From: Gemmatimonadaceae bacterium
GTDB taxonomy: Bacteria; Gemmatimonadota; Gemmatimonadetes; Gemmatimonadales; Gemmatimonadaceae
Reading direction: 5' to 3'
NCBI GenBank assembly: GCA_019637355.1
Contig: JAHBVT010000001.1
Location: 744,001-808,000 of the forward strand
Length of the DNA: 64,000 nucleotides
The notes below the pieces were generated by a model. That model made no database searches, was not told where the DNA came from, and saw nothing but the letters and a program-made list of their open reading frames with translations. Position numbers and translations under genes: made by a program. Within the stretch, counting starts at the first letter, position 1. Each line of letters starts with the position of its first letter. This document shows positions 54,203 through 64,000 of the stretch, in pieces.

Positions 54203-55258
54203 ATGACCTCCCGGGCCCGCTGGATGGTGGCGATCGCGGCGCTGGTGATGTCGGCCGCTTACGTGCTCCCGCTGTGGCGCGTGGATCTCATCGCGCCGCA
54301 GTATCCGGAGGGCCTCGGGATGTTCATCACGATCAACGGGGTGGACGGCCTCAAGCCCAATGACCTCAATAGCATCAACAACCTCAACCATTACATCGGG
54401 ATGAAGGCGATCGAGCCCGACGCGATCCCGGAGCTGAAGTGGATGCCCTGGATCCTGGCCGGACTCATCGCCGGCGGCCTCGCCGTCGCCGCGATGGGCA
54501 AGCGCGCCGCGCTGTACGTGTACGGCGGCGCGCTGGCCCTCATCCTCAGCGCCGGGTTGTACGACTACTGGCGCTGGGGCTACGACTACGGCCACGACCT
54601 CGACCAGGAAGTGGCAATCATCAAGATCCCGGGGATGACGTACCAGCCCCCGCTGATCGGCACCAAGAAGCTGCTGAACTTCAAGGCCAAGTCCTGGCCC
54701 AGCGGCGGCGGCGTCGCGCTCACGCTGGGGGCGCTGCTCGTCGGCCTCGCGATCGTGGACTCGCGCCGTGGCCGGCAGGCAACGGGTGAGCGTGCGGGCG
54801 TTGGCTCCGCCACTCCGATGAGTGCCGCGCTGCTCCTACTGTTCACGCTCGGCGCCTGCTCTGCGCGCGCGCCGCGCGACATCGTCCTTGGCGACGACCA
54901 GTGCGGTTACTGCCGGATGGAGATCACCGACGCACGCTTTGGTGCGCAGGTGATCACGACCACGGGTCGCCACTTGGTGTTCGACGCACCCGAATGCCTC
55001 GGAGGCTTCCTCGCAGGCACGGACGCCGGCACGCTGGCCTCGGTGTGGGTGCTCGACGCCGAGCGGCCAGGAACCTGGGTGGAGGTACACGACGCGGGCT
55101 TCCTGATCGACGCGTCCCTCCGCGGGCCGATGGGTCGCGTGGTGGCCTTCGCTTCGCCGCAGGCGGCGACGGCGGCGCGCGCAACGCTCGGCGGCACTCC
55201 CGTGAGTTGGGACGCCATCCGCAGCGACAGCGCGGGCATCCGCGCCCACGGTCACTGA
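54203..55258 (+). CDS. NosB-like membrane domain fused to NosL lipoprotein domain
   Basis: One 351-residue frame with two parts. Residues 1-200: four membrane helices with a conserved PQYPEGLGMFITINGVDG segment, the clade II nos-associated membrane protein (NosB-like). Residues 206-351: MSAALLLLFTLGACS, a full lipoprotein signal, then DDQCGYCRMEITDARFGAQV, the NosL copper-chaperone motif with the C-x2-C-x-M metal site. The internal ATG at 54818 could restart NosL alone, but no ribosome-binding site is seen and no stop separates them, so a fusion is most likely. Supplies or guards copper for NosZ. Confidence 0.82.
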   Translation: MTSRARWMVAIAALVMSAAYVLPLWRVDLIAPQYPEGLGMFITINGVDGLKPNDLNSINNLNHYIGMKAIEPDAIPELKWMPWILAGLIAGGLAVAAMGKRAALYVYGGALALILSAGLYDYWRWGYDYGHDLDQEVAIIKIPGMTYQPPLIGTKKLLNFKAKSWPSGGGVALTLGALLVGLAIVDSRRGRQATGERAGVGSATPMSAALLLLFTLGACSARAPRDIVLGDDQCGYCRMEITDARFGAQVITTTGRHLVFDAPECLGGFLAGTDAGTLASVWVLDAERPGTWVEVHDAGFLIDASLRGPMGRVVAFASPQAATAARATLGGTPVSWDAIRSDSAGIRAHGH

Positions 55259-55259
55259 C

Positions 55260-56492
55260 GTGCGCGCGCTCCGGCTGCTCGCGCTCGGCGCCGCCGTCGC
55301 ACCCGCGATGCCGGCGCAGGAGCTCGTGGTCGGGGCGGGCGCGCGCTATACGACCGTCACCGCGGCACTGGCCGCCGCAGCACCCGGTGCGACCATCCGC
55401 GTGCGGGCCGGGACCTACCGCGAAGCGACCTTGGTCATCCGCACCGACGGCGTGACGCTGCAGGGCGAGCCGGGCGCCATCTTCGATGGCCAAGGTCAGC
55501 GCGAGCTCGTCGAGATCCGCGCCGACGACGTGACCGTGCGCGGCTTCGCGTTTACGAACACGGGCGTCGCCCATATGGAGGACCGCTCGGCCCTGCGCGT
55601 CGTCGAGGCCGCGCGCTGCATTGTTGCGGAGAACCAATTCACCGAGTCGCTCTTCGCGATCTACCTCCAGCGGGCGCTCGACTGCGTCGTGCGCGACAAC
55701 GACATCCGCGGCGGCGGGGCGGGGGAGTCTTCCAACGGCAACGGCATCCATCTCTGGCACTCCACCGGCATCCAAGTGCTGCGCAACCGCGTGCGCGGCC
55801 AGCGCGACGGCATCTACTTCGAGTTCTCGCGCGGCGCCGTCGCCGAGGACAACATCAGCGAGGAGAACGCCCGGTACGGGCTGCACTTTATGTTCTCCGA
55901 TTCCTGCCGCTACGCGCGCAACGCCTTCGTGCGCAACGGCGCCGGCGTCGCGGTGATGTATAGCCGCGCCATCGAGATGGAGCGCAACGACTTCCGTGAC
56001 GCCACCGGCAGCGCCGCCTACGCGCTGCTGCTCAAAGAGATCACGGACGGACGTCTGGTCGGCAACCGCTTCGTCGGCAGCTCCACCGGCCTCTACCTCG
56101 AGGGCGCCTCGCGCCTGGAGATCACCGGCAACGAGTTCCGCGGCAATGGCTGGGCCGTGCGCCTGATGGCCGACGCGCTCGACAACCACTTCACGGCCAA
56201 CCGCTTCGTCGGCAACGCCTTCGACGTCGCCACCAACAGCCGAACCGTGCGCTCCACCTTCGAGGGCAACTGGTGGGATGGGTACCGCGGCTATGACCTC
56301 GACCGCGACGGGCGCGGCGACGTGCCCTTCCGCCCGGTGCGCTTCTTTGCCCTCGTGGTGGAGAAGCATCCGGCGGCGCTGCTGATGCTGCGCAGTCCCG
56401 TCACCGTGGTGCTCGACGCCGCCGAGCGCGTGTTCCCGGTGCTCACGCCCCCGTTGGCCGACACTGCGCCCTTGATGAGGCCCCCGCAATGA
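55260..56492 (+). CDS. nosD: NosD periplasmic maturation protein
   Basis: A 410-residue protein starting at GTG. Signal-peptide-like N-terminus (ALRLLALGAAVAPAMPAQ), then a right-handed beta-helix of CASH/NosD repeats (VEAARCIVAENQFTESLFAI, DCVVRDNDIRG, IQVLRNRVRGQRDGIYFEFS, YARNAFVRNGAGVAVMYSRA). The C-terminal FEGNWWDGYRGYDLDRDGRG is the NosD signature. It works with NosF and NosY on assembly of the CuZ site of NosZ. Its stop overlaps the next start by 4 bases. Confidence 0.92.
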   Translation: MRALRLLALGAAVAPAMPAQELVVGAGARYTTVTAALAAAAPGATIRVRAGTYREATLVIRTDGVTLQGEPGAIFDGQGQRELVEIRADDVTVRGFAFTNTGVAHMEDRSALRVVEAARCIVAENQFTESLFAIYLQRALDCVVRDNDIRGGGAGESSNGNGIHLWHSTGIQVLRNRVRGQRDGIYFEFSRGAVAEDNISEENARYGLHFMFSDSCRYARNAFVRNGAGVAVMYSRAIEMERNDFRDATGSAAYALLLKEITDGRLVGNRFVGSSTGLYLEGASRLEITGNEFRGNGWAVRLMADALDNHFTANRFVGNAFDVATNSRTVRSTFEGNWWDGYRGYDLDRDGRGDVPFRPVRFFALVVEKHPAALLMLRSPVTVVLDAAERVFPVLTPPLADTAPLMRPPQ

Positions 56493-57214
56493 TCTCGCTC
56501 GACGGACTCCGCAAATCGTACGGTACGCGCCCGGTGCTCGACGGCGTCTCGCTAGCGCTGGAGCCGGGACGCATCACGGCGCTGGTCGGGCCCAACGGGT
56601 CCGGCAAGACGACGCTGATCAAGTGCATCCTCGGGCTCGCGCGCCCTGACGCCGGCCGCCTGCTGCTCGACGGCAAGGTCGTGGACCGCGATGGTCGCTA
56701 TCGCGCGCGGCTGGGCTATGCGCCGCAGGCGCCGCACTTCCCCGCCAACCTCGCCGTCGGCGAGGTCTTCGCGATGCTGCGCGCGCTGCGGCCCGGTACC
56801 GCCACCGACGAGTCCCTGCTCGACGCGTTCTCGCTGCGCGCCGAGTGGGAGACGCCGGTCGGTACGCTCAGCGGCGGATGGCGCCAGAAAGTCTCGCTGG
56901 CCGCGGCGTGGCTGTATTGCCCGGACGTCTACATCTTGGATGAACCGACCGCGGGCCTGGATCCGATCGCGGCCGGTCTCCTCAAGCACGCGCTCCGCAG
57001 CGTGCGCAGCGAGGGCCGCACCGTGCTGATCACCTCGCACATCCTGAGCGAGCTCGAAGAACTCGCCGACGACGTCGCCTTCCTCACCGAGGGCCACCTG
57101 CGCTTCGCCGGGCCGGTGCCGGCCCTGCTGGCGGCGACGGGCACGAGGCGCCTCGAGCCGGCCATTGCGGCGTTGCTGCGCGGCCTCAAGGTCTCGAGCG
57201 GAGGCCGCGCGTGA
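56489..57214 (+). CDS. nosF: NosF ABC transporter ATPase
   Basis: A 241-residue ATPase with Walker A ALVGPNGSGKTTLIKCILGL, ABC signature LSGGWRQKVSLAAAWL, Walker B VYILDEPTAGLDPIAAG and the switch histidine in ITSHILSELEELADD. Pairs with NosY and NosD for CuZ maturation. ATGA overlaps at both ends show a polycistronic message. Confidence 0.93.
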   Translation: MISLDGLRKSYGTRPVLDGVSLALEPGRITALVGPNGSGKTTLIKCILGLARPDAGRLLLDGKVVDRDGRYRARLGYAPQAPHFPANLAVGEVFAMLRALRPGTATDESLLDAFSLRAEWETPVGTLSGGWRQKVSLAAAWLYCPDVYILDEPTAGLDPIAAGLLKHALRSVRSEGRTVLITSHILSELEELADDVAFLTEGHLRFAGPVPALLAATGTRRLEPAIAALLRGLKVSSGGRA

Positions 57215-58002
57215 GCCCCTTCCTGCTCGTCCTGCGCGCCGGCGTGCGTGACCTCGCCCGCAATCGCTGGCTGCTGGCCTACGGCCTCGGTCTCGCCGCC
57301 ATCGCCGAGCTGCTCTTCGTCTTCGGCGGCGCGGGTCAGCAAGTCGTGCTCTCGCTGCTCAACGCCACGCTGCTGCTCGTGCCGCTGGTGGCGCTGGTCT
57401 TCGGCACGATGCACGTCTACGCCTCGCGCGAGTTCATCGAGCTGCTCCTCGCGCAGCCGTTGCCGCGCACGGCGGTGTTCAGTGGCCTGTATCTCGGGCT
57501 CACGCTGCCGTTGGCGGCGGCGTTTCTCCTGGGCGTCGGCGTGCCGCTGCTCCTGCACGGGGCGGGCGCCCAAGCGCCCGTGGCCGCGCTCGTCTCACTC
57601 GCCGTGGCCGGCACCTTCCTCACGGCCGCCTTCGCCGCGCTCGCGATGGCCATCGCCCTCGGCAGCGACGATCGCCTCAAGGGGATGTCCCTGTCGCTCG
57701 GCGCGTGGTTCCTGCTCACCATCGGCTATGACGGCGGCGTGCTCGCCGTGGTCTCATTGCTCGGCGCGTGGCCGCTCGAGAAGCCGATGCTCGCGCTGAT
57801 GCTCGGCAACCCCGTGGACGTGGCGCGCGTGCTCGTCCTCACGGGCCTCGATACCGCCGCGCTGCTCGGCTACACCGGTGCGCTGTTCCGCCGGGTCTTC
57901 GGCGGCGCGCTGGGCCCCAGCATCGCCATCGCCGCGCTGGCCCTGTGGACGGCGCTGCCCATCCTGCTCGCCCGGCGTCGCTTCCTGCGGCGCGACTTCT
58001 AG
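57211..58002 (+). CDS. nosY: NosY ABC transporter permease
   Basis: A 263-residue membrane protein with six helices (for example LLAYGLGLAAIAELLFVFGG, VVLSLLNATLLLVPLVALVF, LPLAAAFLLGVGVPLLLHGA, FAALAMAIALGSDDRLKGMS). TMHVYASREFIELLLAQPLP is the conserved NosY segment between helices 2 and 3. Partner of NosF. Confidence 0.9.
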   Translation: MSPFLLVLRAGVRDLARNRWLLAYGLGLAAIAELLFVFGGAGQQVVLSLLNATLLLVPLVALVFGTMHVYASREFIELLLAQPLPRTAVFSGLYLGLTLPLAAAFLLGVGVPLLLHGAGAQAPVAALVSLAVAGTFLTAAFAALAMAIALGSDDRLKGMSLSLGAWFLLTIGYDGGVLAVVSLLGAWPLEKPMLALMLGNPVDVARVLVLTGLDTAALLGYTGALFRRVFGGALGPSIAIAALALWTALPILLARRRFLRRDF

Positions 58003-58025
58003 CGTACCCCCAACGGAGTATCCCG

Positions 58026-58463
58026 ATGATTCGCCACACCATTGCCTTCACGTTCATCGCGGCGCTCGTCGCCTGCGGTGGCAAGGAAGGCTCCGACGCC
58101 GGTCGTAGCGCCGGCTCCGCCGCCCCGGCCGCTACGGTCGCGCAGGCCTCGTTCGATCCCGCGTCCATCACGCCAGCGATGATCGCCCTCGGTGACTCGA
58201 TCTTCCACGGCAAGGTGGGCGCGAGCTCCTGCCAGGCCTGTCACGGCGCCGGGGGCAAGGCCGGCGCCGCCGCGCCTGACCTCACCGACGGCAACTGGCT
58301 GCACAGCGACGGCTCCTTCGAGGGCATCTACAACACCATCAAGGCCGGCGTGATGACCCCGAAGGAGTTCAACAGCGTGATGCCGCCGTACGGGGGCGTG
58401 ACGCTGACCGAGGAGCGCACGCGGGCGGTGGCGGCGTATGTGTACTCGCTGGGGCATAAATAG
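58026..58463 (+). CDS. lipoprotein cytochrome c
   Basis: A 145-residue protein, ATG at 58026 with GGAG 8 bases upstream. Lipoprotein signal MIRHTIAFTFIAALVACGGK with lipid cysteine; one haem motif ASSCQACHGAGGKAGAAAPD (C-x2-C-H); distal methionine in SVMPPYGG. The class is a small c-type cytochrome of about 90 folded residues. As the last gene of the nos operon it is a candidate electron donor to NosZ. Confidence 0.9.
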   Translation: MIRHTIAFTFIAALVACGGKEGSDAGRSAGSAAPAATVAQASFDPASITPAMIALGDSIFHGKVGASSCQACHGAGGKAGAAAPDLTDGNWLHSDGSFEGIYNTIKAGVMTPKEFNSVMPPYGGVTLTEERTRAVAAYVYSLGHK

Positions 58464-58543
58464 GACGGAAGACGGATGACGGACGCTGCAGTCAGGGGCG
58501 ACACACCGATGATTCGGCGTGCCGCCCTTTCTTGTGGCTTCCG
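58464..58543. terminator. inverted simple repeat between convergent genes
   Basis: GACGGAAGACGGATGACGGA on the left pairs with TCCGTCATCCGTCATCCGTC (58540-58560) on the right around a 60-base loop, between the convergent stop codons of the cytochrome and glycosyltransferase genes. A bidirectional end-of-transcript role is likely. Confidence 0.55.
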
Positions 58544-59614
58544 TCATCCGTCATCCGTCCTGTAATCTCTCACCCACCGCTCCACCCGCTCCAGCACTTC
58601 TCGCACCGTTATCCGCTCCATCCGCCCCGCCCGATTCTCCATACTCGCCGCGTATTCCTCCCCCGGCTCCGCGTACGCATCAATCGCCAGGTCAGCGAAC
58701 CTCCGGTACGGTCCGACGCGCTTGGGATTGGTGTAGCCGAGCAGTGAGATCACCGGCGTCCCCAGCGCCACGCTGAGGTGCAGCGGGCCAGTGTCAGGCG
58801 AAATCACCAGCGCGCTGCGCTCGATGATCGCCGCGAGGCCGCGCAGGCCGCCGTCGCCGAGGGCGCTGGCGGGCCGCACGCGCGCGCGCTCGAAGATCAC
58901 GCGTTCGGCTTCGACCTCGCGCGCTGAGCGTCCGCCCACGAGCAGCGGCTGCAGGCCAAAGTCGTGCCACAGCGCATCGCTCACCTCCGCCCAGCGTTCG
59001 GCGGGCCAATCCTTTGCTGCCTTGCTCGTCGCGACGACGAGGGGCGCGACGGGGCGATCGAAGCGCGCAAAGAACTGGTCCTGCCACGCACGCTCGGCGT
59101 CGTTCCACGGGCCGATCTTCCATTCAAGCGGTTGTGCCGGAACGCCGAGCGCAGCGAGGAACTCGAGGTACTGGTCCTGCATATGCTGCAGCGGATGCGG
59201 CGGCAGGCGGTGCGTGCTGAACAGCCAGGAGAGATCGCGGGCGCGTGCACGGTCAAAGCCGAGGCGAACCGGCGCCGGCGCGAACGAGGCCACGATGCCG
59301 CTCTTGAGGTAGGGCTGCAGCACCAGCACGAGATCGAATCGTCGCTGCTGCAGCAGCGCGCGCACGGCGGCGAAGCCGCGCCAGCCGGCGGCGCGGTCAA
59401 AGGGAATCACGTCGTCGATGCTCGGATGCCCCGTGAGCAACTGCGTGAGCGCCCCGCGTTGCATCACCCAAGAAATGCGCGCAGCCGGGTGACTGCGTTT
59501 GATGGCGTTCACCACCGGCAGTGCGTGCACCGCGTCGCCGACGGCGGCGAGCATCACGATGAGCACGCGGTCCAGCGGCACCTGTGCAAACGGAGCGGTG
59601 GTCTCGCGGTTCAT
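58544..59614 (-). CDS. glycosyltransferase family 9 (heptosyltransferase-like)
   Basis: A 356-residue GT9 enzyme. VPLDRVLIVMLAAVGDAVHA is the N-terminal Rossmann start with the conserved D for catalysis, ISWVMQRGALTQLL and VATSKAAKDWPAERWAE fit the ADP-heptose domain, and LVISPDTGPLHLSVALGTPV is the C-terminal signature with P-D-T-G-P-x-H. Adds heptose or a related sugar to LPS core. Start overlaps the preceding gene's stop by 4 bases (ATGA). Confidence 0.92.
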   Translation of the reverse strand: MNRETTAPFAQVPLDRVLIVMLAAVGDAVHALPVVNAIKRSHPAARISWVMQRGALTQLLTGHPSIDDVIPFDRAAGWRGFAAVRALLQQRRFDLVLVLQPYLKSGIVASFAPAPVRLGFDRARARDLSWLFSTHRLPPHPLQHMQDQYLEFLAALGVPAQPLEWKIGPWNDAERAWQDQFFARFDRPVAPLVVATSKAAKDWPAERWAEVSDALWHDFGLQPLLVGGRSAREVEAERVIFERARVRPASALGDGGLRGLAAIIERSALVISPDTGPLHLSVALGTPVISLLGYTNPKRVGPYRRFADLAIDAYAEPGEEYAASMENRAGRMERITVREVLERVERWVRDYRTDDG

Positions 59615-60648
59615 CGCGCGCCCGCCTTCCAGCGCTGCAGGCGCTCGAGCACGTCGTCCACGCTGATGCGCCCCATCCGGCCGCGGCGGCGTTCCCAGAT
59701 CACCTCGTCCGGAGGATCACTCGCGTCCGCGAAGGCATTCACCACGAGGTCCAGCCCGCGGCCGTAGGGGCCGGTGCGCTTGGGATCGGCCTGCGACATT
59801 AGGCCGATCACCGGCTTGCCCAGCGCCACGGCGATGTGCATCGGCGCGGTGTCGAGCGAGAGCACCAGCGCCGCCGCATCGAGAATGCCGACGAGGCCGC
59901 GCAGGCCGCCGCGTCCGAGTGCGTTGAAGGGCTTCGACGTGCGTGCGGCCGCCGTGATCGCCGCGGCGGTGGCCTGCTCGCGCGGGCTCGGGCCGCCCAC
60001 GAGCACGGGGCGCAGGCCGTAGTCGCGCGTGAGCGCATCGCAGACCGCGGCCCAGCGATCGGGCAGCCAGTCGCGGTCGGGATCGCTGGTGCCGCAGACG
60101 ATGGCCGCGTACGGCGCGCCGATCTCCTCGACAAGGGCCTGCTGCGCCGCGCGCTCGTGTTCGTACGGACCGAGGTTCCAGGTCACGGGCGCGTGCGGTA
60201 CGCCGAGGTGGGCGAGGAACTCGAAGTACTGGTCCTGCACGTGCCGTCGCGGTCCGGCGGGGATGCGGTGCGTCGTGAACAGCCAGTTGAGGTCGCGGGC
60301 GCGCGCGCGGTCGAAGCCCAGCTTCACCGGCGCGTGGACGAAGTGCAGTGCGAGGCCAGCCTTAAGCGATACCTGCAGGGCCAGCGCGAGGTCGAAGCGG
60401 CGGTTGGCCAACGCGCGGCGCAGTTCGGTGTACGCCGAGAGTCCCGTGCCGTAGTGGAACGGAACGATCTCGTCTACGTCCGGGTGCCCCTGCACCAGCG
60501 AGGCCGGCCCGGGCTGCAGCAACCAGGTGATCTTCGAGGCCGGCCGCGCGCGCTTGAGCGCCGTCAGCACCGGCAGCACGTGGACACTGTCGCCGACGGC
60601 CGACATCATCACGATCGCGATGCGGTCCATCGGCACCGCCAACGTCAC
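59611..60648 (-). CDS. glycosyltransferase family 9 (heptosyltransferase-like), second
   Basis: A 345-residue GT9 paralogue with the same landmarks: MDRIAIVMMSAVGDSVHVLP, ITWLLQPGPASLVQGHPDVD, VCGTSDPDRDWLPDRWAAVC and LVLSLDTAPMHIAVALGKPV. The GTG at 60648 overlaps the kinase stop (GTGA) and aligns with the longer N-terminus of its paralogue; an ATG at 60630 is the alternative. Together with the first GT9 it probably adds two successive sugars. Confidence 0.9.
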   Translation of the reverse strand: MTLAVPMDRIAIVMMSAVGDSVHVLPVLTALKRARPASKITWLLQPGPASLVQGHPDVDEIVPFHYGTGLSAYTELRRALANRRFDLALALQVSLKAGLALHFVHAPVKLGFDRARARDLNWLFTTHRIPAGPRRHVQDQYFEFLAHLGVPHAPVTWNLGPYEHERAAQQALVEEIGAPYAAIVCGTSDPDRDWLPDRWAAVCDALTRDYGLRPVLVGGPSPREQATAAAITAAARTSKPFNALGRGGLRGLVGILDAAALVLSLDTAPMHIAVALGKPVIGLMSQADPKRTGPYGRGLDLVVNAFADASDPPDEVIWERRRGRMGRISVDDVLERLQRWKAGAR

Positions 60649-61426
60649 GGCGCGTCTCCCTGCGAGGGCCGGCGCAGCGCGCGTGCCTCGAGTGCGGCGA
60701 TTTCCTCGTCGCTGATGGCGAGGCCGAACTGCTGGCGCGCCTTGCGCAGCGAGCGCGTGAGCCGCGCGAGGTTGAGGGCGGTGGCGCGGCCGTCTCCGTC
60801 GCGCAGGAAACGCACGCGGTCCACGTCTAGCGCGTAGGCGCGCCAGCCGCTGCCTTCGCGCGCCAGGTACACGTTCTTGGCGTTGAGGTCCTCGTGGTGC
60901 GCGTTGACCAAGCCCAGCGCGCGTACCAACGACGCGGCGGCGGTGAGCATCGCGTCGCGCGTCGTGGCGTCCGCCGTGCGCCAGAGGTCGGGAAAGTCGC
61001 CGCCGTCGGGGAGCCGCGCCGTGGCGACGTCGCAGCGGCAGAAGCCCGGGCCCGCCGGGTACAGCGCGTAGGCCACCACCGCGGGCGTGGGCACGCCGGC
61101 GGCGCGCAGGCGCTCGCTGGCTTCCAGCTCCCAGGGTGCACGGCCGGGCCAGAGGAAGCGGTCGCCGGTGATGGCCGCAAACATCCCGCCGTGCCGCGCG
61201 TGCCGCACCACCACCGCCGGGCCGCCGCGCGGCAGCGTGGTTCCCCAAGCCGTCGCGCGCCCTTGAAACGGCCTCGCGCCAGGCACCGTGGCCGCCCAGC
61301 AGTGCAGCGTGCGCGTCTCCTGCAACGCATCCTCGACGCCGCGCACGGCGTCGTGGCGCGCGATCACCGTCGCGTCGCGCAGGTCCAGCCGCCGGTAGCC
61401 GGCGGGGGCAGCCGGCCCCGCGTCAC

Positions 61427-61430
<4 letters not shown>
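60645..61430 (-). CDS. LPS-core kinase (Kdo/heptose kinase-like)
   Basis: A 261-residue small kinase from GTG at 61430, overlapping the cyclase stop by 4 bases. VVVRHARHGGMFAAITGDRF with its lysine-replaced first strand, and the catalytic HHEDLNAKNVYLAREGSGWR (H-x-D-x-x-x-x-N) followed by YALDVDRVRFL fit the KdkA/WaaP/InaA group. It lies with two GT9 enzymes, so an LPS-core phosphorylation role is likely. Confidence 0.85.
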
Positions 61431-63010
<1,580 letters not shown>

Positions 63011-63024
63011 TGTCCAAATATGAC

Positions 63025-64000
63025 CTAGGCGCGGCCCCCTCGCACCCGTCCGATGGCCGTCAGCATCGCGCGGGCCTTGGCGGCGGTCTCCTCCCACTCC
63101 GCCGCGGGGTCCGAGTCGGCCACGATGCCGGCCCCCGCCTGCACGTTGGCGCGGTCGCCGGCCAGCACGCAGGTCCGGATGGTGATGCAGAGGTCCATCC
63201 GGGCGTCGCCCCAGCCGATGTGCCCCACCGCGCCCGCATACGGGCCGCGGCGCTCCGGCTCCAGCGTGTCGATCAGCTGCATCGCCCGCACCTTGGGCGC
63301 GCCGGTCATCGTCCCGGCCGGAAACACGGCCTGGAACGTCGCCAGCGCCGAGCTCGCGTCGCGCAGGATGCCCTCCACCGAACTCACCAGGTGCAGCACG
63401 TGCGAGTAGCGCTCGACGACCATCAGGTCCGGCACCGTCACGCTGCCATAGCGCGCCACGCGCCCCACGTCGTTGCGGCCCAAGTCCACCAGCATCACGT
63501 GCTCGGCGCGTTCCTTGGGGTCGGCGAGCAGCTCGGCGCCGCGCGCGGCGTCTTCCTCGGGCGTCGTCCCGCGGGGCCGCGTGCCCGCGATCGGCCGCAC
63601 CACCACCTTCCCGTCCGCCACGCGCACCAGCAACTCCGGCGAGCTGCCCACCAGCTCGAGGTCCTCGAGCACGAGGTGGAACATATACGGCGACGGATTG
63701 AGCACCCGGATCGCGCGGTACAGCGCCGTACCGTCAAAGTCCCGCGGCAGGCTGATGCGCCGCGCCAGCAGGCACTGGAAGACATCCCCGGCGAGGATGT
63801 GCTCCTTGATGCGGCCGACGTGCTCCAGGAAGCGCTCCCGCGTGGTGTTCGACTCGCCTGCGGCGGGCGCGGCATCGCCGTCGAGCTCCAGCGGCGGCAG
63901 CGCGGGGCCACTGCGCAGGCGCGCGACGGTCGCGGCGATCTCCCCTTCGGCCTGCGCGTAGGCGTCGCGCAGCGCGGAATCGCTCGGCGTCGCCGGCACG
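63025..64000 (-). CDS. trpE: anthranilate synthase component I, N-terminus outside window
   Basis: The visible 324 residues are the chorismate-binding half: RIKEHILAGDVFQCLLARRI, LEDLELVGSSPELLVRVADG, VVVRPIAGTRPRGTTPEEDA, LVDLGRNDVGRVARYGSVTV, FPAGTMTGAPKVRAMQLIDT and ITIRTCVLAGDRANVQAGAG. All core motifs of the chorismate-utilising family are intact. The set fits TrpE best; aminodeoxychorismate synthase PabB is the close alternative. The frame is open to the window edge. Confidence 0.88.
   Translation of the reverse strand, partial: VPATPSDSALRDAYAQAEGEIAATVARLRSGPALPPLELDGDAAPAAGESNTTRERFLEHVGRIKEHILAGDVFQCLLARRISLPRDFDGTALYRAIRVLNPSPYMFHLVLEDLELVGSSPELLVRVADGKVVVRPIAGTRPRGTTPEEDAARGAELLADPKERAEHVMLVDLGRNDVGRVARYGSVTVPDLMVVERYSHVLHLVSSVEGILRDASSALATFQAVFPAGTMTGAPKVRAMQLIDTLEPERRGPYAGAVGHIGWGDARMDLCITIRTCVLAGDRANVQAGAGIVADSDPAAEWEETAAKARAMLTAIGRVRGGRA

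Overview
The window is a high-GC bacterial chromosome segment. Gene content and codon use fit Gemmatimonadota (a Gemmatimonas-like organism): a Sec/lipoprotein-type clade II nitrous oxide reductase, many secreted proteins whose signal peptides end in GAQ/AAQ, and an ordinary housekeeping set. The phylum is an inference from content; no rRNA gene is present to prove it.

Layout. 1-7.1 kb is ordinary chromosome: a sodium:solute symporter (cut by the window edge), glutamyl-Q tRNA(Asp) synthetase, a VOC protein, HMG-CoA lyase, two short-chain-dehydrogenase-like proteins and a secreted BNR-repeat protein. 7.2-39.9 kb is a large chromosomal integron. It has 27 recognisable attC sites plus three decayed remnants. 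Most cassette genes lie on the minus strand and read away from a tyrosine recombinase of the IntI type (39976-41016). A candidate attI with a TATAAT box lies between integrase and first cassette. The integrase points towards the array instead of away from it, the rare reversed-integrase arrangement. Cassettes carry toxin-antitoxin pairs, small lipoproteins and membrane proteins, VOC and SRPBCC proteins, a cation-efflux-like protein, several unknown proteins with HEPN-like R-x4-H motifs, and at least five copies of one cassette with no convincing gene. Five copies of an IS1111-type element sit at one exact position inside five different attC sites; IS3, IS481 and a second IS110-type element have also invaded the array.

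41.2-64 kb returns to ordinary chromosome: a P-loop kinase-like protein, an aberrant acyl-CoA-synthetase-like protein, glmM-glmS (UDP-GlcNAc supply), a secreted M28 peptidase, dtd-maf, and then a nitrous-oxide-reduction locus. That locus is an NsrR-like NO-responsive repressor, a palindromic operator, nosZ, a nosB-nosL-like fusion, nosD, nosF, nosY and a lipoprotein cytochrome c, tightly packed with mostly 1-4 base overlaps. The right end is a convergent minus-strand cluster: trpE (cut by the edge), an FHA-GAF-adenylate cyclase, a Kdo/heptose-kinase-like protein and two family-9 glycosyltransferases.

The integron shares one attC architecture throughout: arms of the inner stem co-vary between cassettes, and a long GC-rich hairpin replaces the usual short loop. 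In many cassettes the gene stop codon is the TAA inside the attC outer box. Intergenic spacers outside the integron are rich in purine-strand simple repeats arranged as inverted repeats.
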